57,620 nt of DNA from a virus: positions 1 to 57,620 of IMG/VR virus record IMGVR_UViG_3300021508_000002; one strand, given 5' to 3'. This document shows, in pieces, positions 1 to 5,348 of the stretch. The notes below the pieces were generated by a model, which did no database searches, was not told the origin of the DNA, and was given only the letters and a program-made list of their open reading frames with translations. Position 1 is the stretch's first letter. Every line of letters begins with the position of its first letter. The position numbers and the translations under genes are program-made.

Positions 1-728
1 TCATTACGTAATTCATTTTCTAATTCATTACCTAATCCCCTACCTAATTCATTATGTAATTCATTACGTAATTCATTATTTAATTCATTATCTAATTTAT
101 TATATAATTCATTACCTAATTCATTATCTAATTCATTATGTAATTCATTATCTAATTCATTATTTAATTCATTACCTAATTCATTACGTAATGAATTATC
201 TAATTTACTACTTAATTCAGCATATAATTCATTACTTAATTCATTTTCTAATTCATTACTTAATTCAGCATATAATTCATTACTTAATTCATTACGTAAT
301 TCATTATCTAATTCATTACGTAATTCATTATCTAATTCATTATTTAATTCATTACCTAATTCATTATGTAATTCATTATCTAATTCATTATGTAATTCAT
401 TATCTAATTCATTACCTAATTCATTATCTAATTCATTACCTAATTCATTACGTAACATACTTTTTTTTCTTCGCTTTAGTATCGAAGAAAATAGATTAGT
501 ATTAAATATTTTGTTAAACATAAATTTGTAACTCATAGGATTATTTGCAATAATCACTAAAGGTTTTTTATACCCTGCAATATCATATACTCTAGTTATA
601 TAGTCTACAGTGTCTTGTCTAACATTTGTTTTATGTTCTTCTCCTGAATATAAATCATCTCTAACTTTAGTTTTGTATAGCTCTATTTTATCTCTTATTT
701 CTGGTGTCAGATCTTTAATTGTTTTCAT
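1..728 (-). CDS. Tetrapeptide-repeat (x-N-E-L) protein, 3' end beyond the left edge
   Basis: The reading frame opens at ATG 728 on the minus strand and stays open to position 1, so it is cut by the window edge. Residues 1 to about 91 are ordinary sequence (starting MKTIKDLTPEIRDKIELYK) and end in a basic patch, KRRKKS. The chain then turns into at least 37 consecutive four-residue units, mostly x-N-E-L, with x being G, D, R, H, N, S, E or Y. A few units differ (Y-A-E-L, Y-N-K-L, S-S-K-L, D-N-S-L, G-R-G-L). No unit breaks frame. I do not recognise a family, and a period of four is not a standard coiled-coil heptad. The head has no signal peptide. The CAAACTTA (reverse TAAGTTTG) motif at 786-793 is a candidate promoter. 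A frame on the other strand over the same repeats is an artefact of the period being a multiple of three. Confidence 0.75.
   Translation of the reverse strand, partial: MKTIKDLTPEIRDKIELYKTKVRDDLYSGEEHKTNVRQDTVDYITRVYDIAGYKKPLVIIANNPMSYKFMFNKIFNTNLFSSILKRRKKSMLRNELGNELDNELGNELDNELHNELDNELHNELGNELNNELDNELRNELDNELRNELSNELYAELSNELENELSNELYAELSSKLDNSLRNELGNELNNELDNELHNELDNELGNELYNKLDNELNNELRNELHNELGRGLGNELENELRN
9..452. repeat. 12-bp tandem repeat, 37 units (TAATTCATTAnn)
   Basis: There are 37 uninterrupted 12-base units with consensus TAATTCATTA followed by two variable bases. Every unit is exactly 12 long, so the array keeps the reading frame of the minus-strand gene containing it. Variation sits mainly in the two last bases, which fall in the first codon of each unit. 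A TAATTCAGCATA variant occurs twice (213-224 and 261-272) in similar surroundings, which suggests duplication of a larger block. Confidence 0.95.
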
Positions 729-785
729 GGCATTGTTTATTTTTATATTTTAGTAGTATTAATGTAAGATATCTTTCTTTTAGTA

Positions 786-793
786 CAAACTTA
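786..793 (-). promoter_or_regulatory. TAnnTTTG promoter motif (TAAGTTTG) for the repeat-protein gene
   Basis: The plus strand reads CAAACTTA, giving TAAGTTTG on the coding strand 57 bases before ATG 728. This matches the Bacteroidota -7 consensus TAnnTTTG. I found no clear -33 TTTG at the proper distance, so the call is weak. Confidence 0.35.
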
Positions 794-1108
794 ATCTCAA
801 ACCCTTTTGAATTATTACCTTTCTTATAAGCTTAATTTCTTTCTTTTTCGTTTCATTTCGTCTCTATAATTAAGTATATTTATCGTTAATCGTATTTTTC
901 TTTCCCTCTAATGGCTCTACGTAGTATGTTAAATTAACCAATGGTGGTATATGGATGGTTAAATGGTATGTGATTCTTTGTAATTGTTTGAAAATGTTTA
1001 TTAATAATTAGGGGTAAATTGTAATGGTAATGTGTTGAAAAGAGAATTGGGTGTTTTGTATACCCGTGTAGGCAACTATGTGATGTATGTCACACAACTC
1101 TCCTCATT

Positions 1109-1249
1109 TTACTTCCATAGAGATAAATCTTTTCTTATTTTATCTAATCTGTTAGAAATTTTACCCCATTTAGAGTTATCCTTAGTAGATTCTATTATTT
1201 CCTCTATGTTAGGTTCTATATATAGAGAAAGTTTTTCTGCTTTACGCAC
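1109..1249 (-). CDS. Possible short or decayed ORF, 46 codons
   Basis: A GTG-started frame encodes a charged 46-residue peptide ending KDLSLWK. No ATG and no cassette promoter precede it. A separate 15-codon ATG frame lies just upstream at about 1315. Together they may be the remains of one small helical protein broken by a frameshift. I assign no function. Confidence 0.25.
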   Translation of the reverse strand: MRKAEKLSLYIEPNIEEIIESTKDNSKWGKISNRLDKIRKDLSLWK

Positions 1250-1334
1250 AAACTTTTCCCCTATTTAACTATTTTAAGTGTTTCTTTCCTGATTTTTCTA
1301 ACTCTTTCTTTGTCATAATTTTTCTCTTTATTTA

Positions 1335-1369
1335 CTTAAAAGAAAGGTGTAGTAATTTCTCACTACACC
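1335..1369 (-). terminator. Rho-independent terminator of the 2196-1424 operon
   Basis: The arms GGTGTAGT (1346-1353) and ACTACACC (1362-1369) form a perfect 8-bp stem with an 8-base loop. On the minus strand the stem is followed by TTTCTTTT. It lies 55 bases after the stop of the leftward beta-helix-like gene. Confidence 0.85.
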
Positions 1370-1423
1370 AATCTATTTGGGTTAAACCTTTACCAATCCG
1401 TTTGACTGTTAAATCTACCTGGT

Positions 1424-2017
1424 TTAACTTATTTTAATCCCCTTAATAATGTATTTATATAATCTAAACAATTCCACCCTTTCAGCACTCCTTAAATTAA
1501 ATTCATCAAACTCTAAAGGGTTGTTCCAAAAGTCTTTTTCCCAGTCCCCTAGTGTTCTAAGATAACATCCTAATTGTATATACCATGTTTTACTATTTAA
1601 TTCATAATAACATCTTGATTGGTACTTATAGTTATTAGGTATTATAATATGGTTACATATTTTAAACCCACTTCTCGCTCTAAAATTATATCCTGAACGA
1701 AAATGCTTATCTACATGAAAATTATTCCCCACTCTAAATCTTCTTCCTGCTCTAAAACCTATATCAGAGTAGAAATTGTTTACTGCCACAAAATGGTCAT
1801 CCACTTTGAAATCGTTTTCAGCGGTAAAATTATTACCAACTCTAAATCCACAACCGACTTTAAAAGGCGTATTTATTATAGCATTATCTCCAAATTTTGG
1901 TGTATCTGCAAAAATAATTGATTCATTATACTTGGATCTATATTCTTGTAATATATATCTCAAATCTTCTTGGGAGTTGTATTTGTGTTTTTCTCCATCT
2001 ATTGTAATAGTTTTCAT
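1424..2017 (-). CDS. Small protein with aromatic hexapeptide repeats (left-handed beta-helix-like)
   Basis: This is a 197-residue protein. Residues of about 50-125 form roughly a dozen six-residue turns with Phe at the first position of nearly every turn, for example GFRVGN, NFTAEN, DFKVDD, HFVAVN, RFRVGN and NFHVDK. A strict six-residue period with one hydrophobic anchor is what left-handed beta-helix (hexapeptide) folds show, although those usually carry Leu/Ile/Val rather than Phe. The N-terminus and the roughly 65-residue C-terminus lie outside the repeat. No catalytic motif is visible, and a structural or binding role is inference. Its ATG overlaps the TGA of the upstream gene (ATGA), so the two are translationally coupled. 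The terminator at 1335-1369 follows. Confidence 0.75.
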   Translation of the reverse strand: MKTITIDGEKHKYNSQEDLRYILQEYRSKYNESIIFADTPKFGDNAIINTPFKVGCGFRVGNNFTAENDFKVDDHFVAVNNFYSDIGFRAGRRFRVGNNFHVDKHFRSGYNFRARSGFKICNHIIIPNNYKYQSRCYYELNSKTWYIQLGCYLRTLGDWEKDFWNNPLEFDEFNLRSAERVELFRLYKYIIKGIKIS

Positions 2018-2196
2018 AATACCTCTTCTTCTGTAAAGTCTCCATCTGCTAATTCCTCCAAGAACTGTTCAAAGTTCTCATTATAAGTAGAGTCACTAAT
2101 TAATATTTCGTTATAAGACTCAGTTAATACTACTCTCATAGCATCTTCTTCTAATTGTTGTAATTCAATAATACTAAGCATATCTGTTATTGACAT
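2014..2196 (-). CDS. Small acidic helical protein of the leftward block
   Basis: I start this 60-residue gene at ATG 2196 rather than at an upstream ATG at 2271. The extra 25 codons would translate a conserved non-coding leader cassette and a hairpin. The box AAAATATA (plus strand, 2216-2223) lies 19 bases before the start, the same distance as in the neighbouring small genes. The product is acidic and mostly helical (starting MSITDMLSIIELQQ, ending TEEEVL). I do not recognise a family. Its stop overlaps the start of the hexapeptide-repeat gene by four bases. Confidence 0.7.
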   Translation of the reverse strand: MSITDMLSIIELQQLEEDAMRVVLTESYNEILISDSTYNENFEQFLEELADGDFTEEEVL

Positions 2197-2235
2197 AATA
2201 ATTGTGTTTAAGTTTAAAATATATTTAGGTTCTTT
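2197..2235 (-). promoter_or_regulatory. Leader cassette, partial copy (gene 2196)
   Basis: It shares TATATTTTAAACTTAAACA and the AATTATTATG start context with the other leader cassettes but lacks the distal CATTACCCTTA box. An imperfect hairpin (GAAGCT...AGCTTC with an inner TTATGCA/TGCATAA stem, about 2249-2275) lies upstream and may end the transcript of the preceding gene. Confidence 0.6.
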
Positions 2236-2291
2236 GTGTTTAAGAAGCTCATTATGCAATTTGCATAACAAGCTTCACTTAAACAACACTT

Positions 2292-2350
2292 GAATTGCTG
2301 TAAGACTCGAACTTACTTAAGCTTTCACTTAACCTCCCGGAGGAACAACT
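2292..2350 (-). ncRNA. 59-nt tRNA-like structure without a normal anticodon arm
   Basis: Reading the minus strand, a 7-bp acceptor-like stem AGTTGTT (2350-2344) pairs with AGCAATT (2299-2293), with two G-U pairs. A canonical T arm follows the rules exactly: stem GTAAG/CTTAC (2316-2312 and 2304-2300) with loop TTCGAGT. Only 27 bases lie between acceptor and T arm instead of the usual 40 or so. They fold into two mini-hairpins, CCTC/GAGG and TTAAG/CTTAA. The second has a six-base loop TGAAAG. No CCA is encoded. It sits in the 3' region of the 59-residue membrane protein gene, just after a strong hairpin at 2357-2384. It could be an RNase P/Z processing signal, a tRNA mimic or a decayed tRNA. 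Confidence 0.5.
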
Positions 2351-2356
2351 TTTCCA

Positions 2357-2384
2357 CTATGTAGATCCCACGCAGGATACATAG
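2357..2384 (-). other. Strong hairpin in the 3' region of gene 2585-2406
   Basis: CTATGT (2357-2362) pairs with ACATAG (2379-2384), and ATCC (2365-2368) with GGAT (2375-2378), leaving a two-base bulge. No U-run follows on the minus strand, so it is not a classical terminator. It may protect the mRNA end or set off the adjacent tRNA-like element. Confidence 0.6.
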
Positions 2385-2405
2385 CTTACCACTTTGCAAA
2401 GATCT

Positions 2406-2585
2406 TTAATTCTTTAGTTTTAGAATGACATAAGCTGAAGCTACATAAGTCGCTAATATGCTTAGTAATGCTATAGACATATATACCAGTATCAACATCT
2501 GTGGTTGGGCTACTATTGTGGCTCCAATTGATGTACTCACTAAAAGTATCAGTATAATAGCTAATAATATATTTAAATTCTTCAT
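2406..2585 (-). CDS. Small membrane protein with two predicted transmembrane helices
   Basis: The gene encodes 59 residues from ATG 2585, which is placed directly after a full leader cassette. Residues about 4-26 and 30-54 are strongly hydrophobic and are separated by a short turn containing Gln and Pro. The C-terminus is basic (KLKN). A longer frame in another register covers the same bases (2386-2700) but has no cassette at its start and reads unlike a protein. The function is unknown. Small early membrane proteins of phages often affect host envelope functions, but that is only an analogy here. Confidence 0.75.
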   Translation of the reverse strand: MKNLNILLAIILILLVSTSIGATIVAQPQMLILVYMSIALLSILATYVASAYVILKLKN

Positions 2586-2645
2586 AATTATTGTTGTTTA
2601 AGTTTAAAGTAATAACTATGACTTTGTAAGGGTAATGGCCAAGAC
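2586..2645 (-). promoter_or_regulatory. Leader cassette, full copy (gene 2585)
   Basis: On the minus strand it reads, in order, CTTGGCCATTACCCTTA, AAGTCATAGTTATTACTTT and AAACTTAAACA, then ATG. It is one of three full copies of this module; the others precede the genes at 3479 and 3844. The AT box lies about 20 bases before the start codon. Confidence 0.75.
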
Positions 2646-2665
2646 ATATAATAAGAGAAAATAAC

Positions 2666-2679
2666 ACCTCATACGAGGT
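2666..2679 (-). terminator. Short hairpin terminator after gene 2806-2681
   Basis: ACCTC (2666-2670) pairs with GAGGT (2675-2679) around a 4-base loop, followed on the minus strand by GTTATTTTC. It starts two bases after the stop codon. The stem is short, so termination may be partial. Confidence 0.55.
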
Positions 2680-2680
2680 A

Positions 2681-2806
2681 TTACTTTCTAGGCTTGGCAT
2701 CTTCTTTAAACATAAAGAACCAAATTAGATACGCAAAAAACAGTGCATGTAATAAGGTTGTAAAATTCCATCCATATATAAATTCTGAAATTGCTCCTCC
2801 TGGCAT
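2681..2806 (-). CDS. 41-residue single-span membrane protein
   Basis: ATG 2806 opens a frame starting MPGGAISEFIYGW, followed by one hydrophobic helix (about residues 14-32) and a basic tail ending KPRK. The leader box TATATTTTACATTTAAAT precedes it at the usual distance (20 bases), and a hairpin follows the stop. Size, promoter and terminator make it an independent gene. I do not recognise a family. Confidence 0.7.
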   Translation of the reverse strand: MPGGAISEFIYGWNFTTLLHALFFAYLIWFFMFKEDAKPRK

Positions 2807-3045
2807 AATATATAAAATTTAAATGTAAAATATAACTGTGACTCCTATCCCTTTACCCCCTCCAAAGCACTACGCCCCAGAACGGTATTTAAAGAGAGTA
2901 TATTTGCTTGTAAACGTTTATAAGTGCTTATAACACATTTTAAAGAGGTTTAAGGGAATTCCCTTCAATATGAACCTAACACATAAAAACTTTTAAATAA
3001 CTCAGCACAAGTCTTGTGTGAAGGTCATTTTAAGTTTAAATCTCT
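2807..3045. other. Non-coding region with partial leader cassette and several palindromes
   Basis: Next to gene 2806 lies a partial leader cassette (2807-2843). Farther right are the inverted repeats TTATAAG/CTTATAA (about 2919-2934), the 14-base perfect palindrome AAGGGAATTCCCTT (2952-2965) and CACAAG/CTTGTG (about 3005-3018). Three palindromes in 100 bases suggest operator sites or stem-loops. I see no gene. A plus-strand TATATTTG at 2899-2906 has no gene after it. Confidence 0.55.
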
Positions 3046-3138
3046 CTAATCCTCTGTTTTCTTTGATTTATAATCTCCAAATATTAAGTAAGCTGCAATT
3101 CCTTGTACTATTACCAGCACCAGTTCAAAGTATGACAT
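3046..3138 (-). CDS. 30-residue single-span membrane peptide
   Basis: ATG 3138 opens MSYFELVLVIVQGIAAYLIF, a hydrophobic helix, followed by a charged tail (GDYKSKKTED). The leader TACTTAGACACAATTGTT and the AT box 19 bases upstream match the neighbouring cassette pattern. It is too short for most gene finders, but the conserved upstream context supports it. Confidence 0.6.
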   Translation of the reverse strand: MSYFELVLVIVQGIAAYLIFGDYKSKKTED

Positions 3139-3200
3139 AACAATTGTGTCTAAGTATAAAATAAGCAAAGCAAGGATCTCTCCTCACTTTGTAAATTGTA

Positions 3201-3479
3201 TTAATAACTGTAATCAGCTGGTGTATGTTGAACGATTCTATAACGAGTATAGTCACCTTTCTCACCTTTTGCAGTTTCTTCTTGAAGAGCTAAGCTCTTT
3301 AATTCAGCTCCATGTTGCTCTAGATTATCAATAGTATCTTTAGCGATACTTACCATAGCTCTAGGCTCATTAATCCAATGGTTGTACCAATCTTTATTAA
3401 CAACTCCATCTGCATCTGTTGCAGCACGAAAATCTAATTGTTTGACACCTAACTCTTCTTTAATTTGTAAAATATTCAT
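3201..3479 (-). CDS. 92-residue protein of the leftward block, function unknown
   Basis: I start the gene at ATG 3479 because the 26 codons upstream in frame translate the conserved cassette. The product begins MNILQIKEELGVKQLDFRA and contains the stretch WYNHWINEPRAMVS. The first third could form a helix pair, and the C-terminus carries aromatic residues (YTRYRIV, YSY). No catalytic pattern is evident. A hairpin (CAAAG 3166-3170 with CTTTG 3187-3191, inner AGGA/TCCT) follows the stop and may terminate the transcript. Confidence 0.7.
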   Translation of the reverse strand: MNILQIKEELGVKQLDFRAATDADGVVNKDWYNHWINEPRAMVSIAKDTIDNLEQHGAELKSLALQEETAKGEKGDYTRYRIVQHTPADYSY

Positions 3480-3537
3480 CCTTTTATTATTTAAATGTAA
3501 AATATAACTAGGACTAAGTAAGGGTAATGACCTAGAC
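3480..3537 (-). promoter_or_regulatory. Leader cassette, full copy (gene 3479)
   Basis: The minus strand reads GTCTAGGTCATTACCCTTA, TTAGTCCTAGTTATATTTT, then ACATTTAAAT and the start. The TATATTTT box is 19 bases from ATG. AAAAGG sits immediately before ATG, too close to act as a normal Shine-Dalgarno. Confidence 0.8.
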
Positions 3538-3555
3538 GTTTCTTTTGAGTAACAC

Positions 3556-3583
3556 AAAGAAATGACTAGCTAGTCATTTCTTT
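3556..3583 (-). terminator. 28-bp perfect palindrome that contains the end of gene 3844-3566
   Basis: The arms AAAGAAATGACTAG and its exact reverse complement abut at 3569/3570. The last five codons and stop of the upstream gene (K-E-M-T-S-stop) lie within the palindrome. In RNA it forms a long hairpin ending in UUUCUUU, so it can act as terminator between two cassette genes. Confidence 0.7.
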
Positions 3584-3844
3584 ATATAGCAACAATTCTA
3601 ACACATTATCAGTATCTGTTATTTCTGCGAGCTCTAGATAGAACTCCGCATATTTAATTAGCAAATCAAGCCCACCGTAGATGCCACAAATCACTTCTAA
3701 TATGGCATAATCTATAGGTTTTATTCCTAATGACTCTGCAACAAAACGCTCTGCTATATCCTTTACTATAGAATCACTCTCTTTAACACCACCAAACTTG
3801 TTTATCATATCAATATACACATCTACTGATTCACTATTTTTCAT
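3566..3844 (-). CDS. 92-residue helical protein of the leftward block
   Basis: ATG 3844 follows a full leader cassette. The product starts MKNSESVDVYIDMINKFGG and is predicted mostly helical, with hydrophobic residues spaced for amphipathic helices (AILEVICGIYGGLDLLIKYA). It has one Cys and no recognisable motif. Its last codons are part of the palindromic terminator. Function unknown. Confidence 0.75.
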   Translation of the reverse strand: MKNSESVDVYIDMINKFGGVKESDSIVKDIAERFVAESLGIKPIDYAILEVICGIYGGLDLLIKYAEFYLELAEITDTDNVLELLLYKEMTS

Positions 3845-3901
3845 AATCGCACAATTTAAATTAAAAATATAACTAGAACTTAATAAGGGTAATGGTCAAG
3901 A
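3845..3901 (-). promoter_or_regulatory. Leader cassette, full copy (gene 3844)
   Basis: The minus strand reads TCTTGACCATTACCCTTA, TTAAGTTCTAGTTATATTTT, TAATTTAAATTG, then ATG. The AT box lies 19 bases from the start. It aligns with the copies at 2586-2645 and 3480-3537 over about 50 bases. Confidence 0.8.
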
Positions 3902-3933
3902 TAGTTATAAAGAAAGAAAGAAAAAAATTTCGA

Positions 3934-4001
3934 TCATTTTCTTTAAAGATTGACCTGTCAGGAACGTAGCGACTGACAGAACAAAGGTTTGGAGAAAATG
4001 A
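3934..4001. other. Two-tier stem-loop in a 223-base gap
   Basis: The outer stem pairs TCATTTTCT (3934-3942) with AGAAAATGA (3993-4001). The inner stem pairs CTGTCAG (3955-3961) with CTGACAG (3973-3979) around an 11-base loop. The arms are perfect and nested with unpaired bases between. It lies downstream of gene 4292-4068 and upstream of the cassette of gene 3844. It may be a structured 3' end or a small RNA; no ORF occupies the gap. Confidence 0.6.
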
Positions 4002-4067
4002 CAAAGTTAGAGCAAATCCCCTTACTCTACCTAATAGGACTTATTTTATTGGTGTAATAAGAGAAGA

Positions 4068-4292
4068 TTAATCCTCTCTTATTATGTTTACCAATATGAT
4101 TATAATGCCTAATACTACACTGAATGCTAACAGTAACAATCCACTCTGTGTAGATTCTGTTATACTTAGCTTCCAATATGGAACTCTCAAGTTTACTCCA
4201 AGTGTAGTTAAAATGAATAAACCTGTTGATCCTAGAAGGATAGAACCTACGTACAGTTGTAAAATGTACTTACGTATTAATTTAATTATCAT
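4068..4292 (-). CDS. 74-residue membrane protein with two transmembrane helices
   Basis: This is the first gene of the leftward block. The N-terminus is basic (MIIKLIRKY), a helix spans about residues 12-33, a polar loop with YWKLSITEST follows, and a second helix covers about 49-70 before RED at the end. The topology suggests both ends on the same side of the membrane. Its leader differs from the repeated cassette but contains TAAATTTAAG near the start. Function unknown. Confidence 0.7.
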   Translation of the reverse strand: MIIKLIRKYILQLYVGSILLGSTGLFILTTLGVNLRVPYWKLSITESTQSGLLLLAFSVVLGIIIILVNIIRED

Positions 4293-4353
4293 GTCCGCTT
4301 AAATTTATGTTTTGTAGCAATAGTGCCGGGGGTGTTAGATACTAGGAATTTGT

Positions 4354-4375
4354 GGGGGTTATGGGGGAGGGAGGG
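4354..4375 (+). other. G-quadruplex motif
   Basis: Four G-runs, GGGGG (4354-4358), GGGGG (4363-4367), GGG (4369-4371) and GGG (4373-4375), have loops of 4, 1 and 1 bases. This satisfies the usual G3+N1-7 rule. A further GGGGG lies at 4328-4332. Such runs are rare in this AT-rich sequence. Confidence 0.75.
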
Positions 4376-4504
4376 TCATATATAAACAACCCTCTAATTT
4401 TTTAACAACCCTTAAATTTTTCATAAAAAATTTTCTGAGGTCTTTTAATCCCATTAACTACAATTACTATAATAAACAAATTTCCAATTCTCCACAATAA
4501 CTTT

Positions 4505-4532
4505 TGTGCAATTAGTTCAATTAATGTGCAAT
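4505..4532. repeat. Pair of TGTGCAAT direct repeats
   Basis: TGTGCAAT occurs at 4505-4512 and 4525-4532, a 20-base repeat distance (about two helical turns). Between them lie the related words CAATTAG and CAATTAA. The spacing suits two proteins bound on one DNA face. Confidence 0.55.
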
Positions 4533-4650
4533 AAAAGCCAGGCCCCTATAGCAGGAACCTGACGTTAGAGTAAAACCAAACTTGACCGCAAGATTTAAAC
4601 AAGTCTTAAATGTTATATTGTAAATATATTCAAAATTATTATATTATCAC

Positions 4651-4658
4651 TACATTTG
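4651..4658 (+). promoter_or_regulatory. TAnnTTTG promoter (TACATTTG) for the OB-fold gene
   Basis: TACATTTG lies 19 bases before ATG 4678 and matches the Bacteroidota -7 consensus. No good -33 TTTG is visible at 19-21 bases upstream. Confidence 0.6.
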
Positions 4659-4677
4659 CCTAAACAAAATAACAGAT

Positions 4678-5100
4678 ATGAAAGATATTGCAGTAGTGGG
4701 TAAATTAATAGAAAGGGGAAAAACAAAAACATGGGATAACAGATCCATAAGACATTTTATTCTCTCCTGTGGGGAGAAGGCTAATATGATGGAGTTTGCT
4801 ATTATGAGCCCTAAAGAGTTAAACAACTTCAAACCATTCAAAGAGGGGGATTTACTTAAAGTGATCTTTTCTATAAATACTGGACCTTATATAGATAAGG
4901 ACGGCAAAGATAGGTGCTACACCTTCTTAAAAGCCCTAAGTACTACTTTGGTACAACGGAAGGATTTAAATGTCATGAAGGTTACTTATAATGCTTCTAT
5001 GGAGAAGATTAAGAAGAGTTACAGTAAGGCCTATCAAAGTGAGCGATTAGAAAAGAGAGCAGATGAACTTTTAAACAAGAGTCCTCTAAGAAAGGTATAA
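4678..5100 (+). CDS. OB-fold-like protein resembling DUF3127, putative ssDNA-binding
   Basis: The protein has 140 residues. The order of elements fits the small OB-fold family DUF3127 common in Bacteroidota and their phages: an initial strand (VVGKLIERG), a strand with RHFILSC, then MEFAIMSPKELN, a turn with FKEGDLLKVIFSI, and a final strand pair with DRCYTFLKAL. DUF3127 proteins are suspected single-strand binders. The C-terminal 40 residues are basic and helical (KIKKSYSKAYQSERLEKRADELL). It is the first gene of the rightward block. The family call is from pattern memory and needs a profile search. Confidence 0.55.
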   Translation: MKDIAVVGKLIERGKTKTWDNRSIRHFILSCGEKANMMEFAIMSPKELNNFKPFKEGDLLKVIFSINTGPYIDKDGKDRCYTFLKALSTTLVQRKDLNVMKVTYNASMEKIKKSYSKAYQSERLEKRADELLNKSPLRKV

Positions 5101-5103
5101 TCT

Positions 5104-5137
5104 TTTTTGGTTATGACCACACATTACTTTACCTTTG
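5104..5137 (+). promoter_or_regulatory. Promoter directly before the start codon (TACCTTTG)
   Basis: TACCTTTG (5130-5137) has TTTTTGG (5104-5110) about 20 bases upstream as the -33 element. ATG 5142 begins four bases after the motif, so the transcript should start at or next to the start codon (leaderless). Confidence 0.65.
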
Positions 5138-5141
5138 CCAA

Positions 5142-5348
5142 ATGATTACAAATAAAACAATATCTTCTTATGCGTCTGAGAACACGATTGGGGATTTATT
5201 GTGTAGTCAAGTTAAAAGACAATACAATGGGGGTTACACACTGTCAGAGTTACCGAAAGATACGACTCGTAACAGCCTACTAGAGCAGGTAAAAAAAGTT
5301 GATGCAATGGTGCAAGCTAGTACAGCACCGGAGAACTTCTCATTATAG
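5142..5348 (+). CDS. 68-residue protein of unknown function, probably leaderless mRNA
   Basis: The product begins MITNKTISSYASENTIGDLL and is rich in Ser/Thr and charged residues, with no membrane segment or Cys cluster. The start is fixed by the promoter four bases upstream. A long imperfect hairpin (5351-5397) begins just after the stop. I do not recognise a family. Confidence 0.6.
   Translation: MITNKTISSYASENTIGDLLCSQVKRQYNGGYTLSELPKDTTRNSLLEQVKKVDAMVQASTAPENFSL

Larger units (their letters stand above)
729..1423. other. Mostly non-coding stretch between two leftward genes
   Basis: This 695-base AT-rich stretch separates the repeat-protein gene from the beta-helix-like gene. I see a possible promoter for the left gene (786-793), a weak 46-codon minus frame (1109-1249) and the terminator of the upstream operon (1335-1369). 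A 78-codon plus frame at 1032-1268 looks spurious. The minus-strand reading between 1109 and 1320 is rich in Lys/Glu-type codons over two frames, so it could be a decayed gene. Confidence 0.5.
4303..4677. promoter_or_regulatory. Divergent intergenic region between the leftward and rightward blocks
   Basis: This 375-base gap lies between the starts of two oppositely oriented genes, so it must hold promoters for both. It contains a G-rich tract (4328-4375), two TGTGCAAT direct repeats 20 bases apart, an imperfect CAGG/CCTG hairpin near 4538-4563 and the rightward promoter motif at 4651-4658. No ORF is convincing. Such a turn-around region is a natural candidate for early control or for a replication origin, which is inference. 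Confidence 0.6.

Noticed and set aside
1-460. CRISPR-like array
   Set aside because: The units are 12 bases and contiguous, with no spacers of 25-40 bases. The array is coding.
191-499. 102-codon plus-strand ORF over the 12-bp repeats
   Set aside because: The repeat length is a multiple of three, so several frames stay open. The minus frame has a non-repeated head of about 91 residues, a start codon and a protein-like composition; the plus frame is only the complement of the repeat.
1032-1268. 78-codon plus-strand ORF
   Set aside because: No promoter, composition rich in Ser/Leu/Phe as expected from the complement of Lys/Glu codons, and its orientation differs from the whole block.
2386-2700. 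104-codon minus ORF
   Set aside because: It overlaps two better frames (2406-2585 and 2681-2806), each with its own leader cassette, and its sequence looks random.
2899-2906. Plus-strand TATATTTG promoter
   Set aside because: No -33 element, and only a 7-codon frame follows; all neighbouring genes run leftward.
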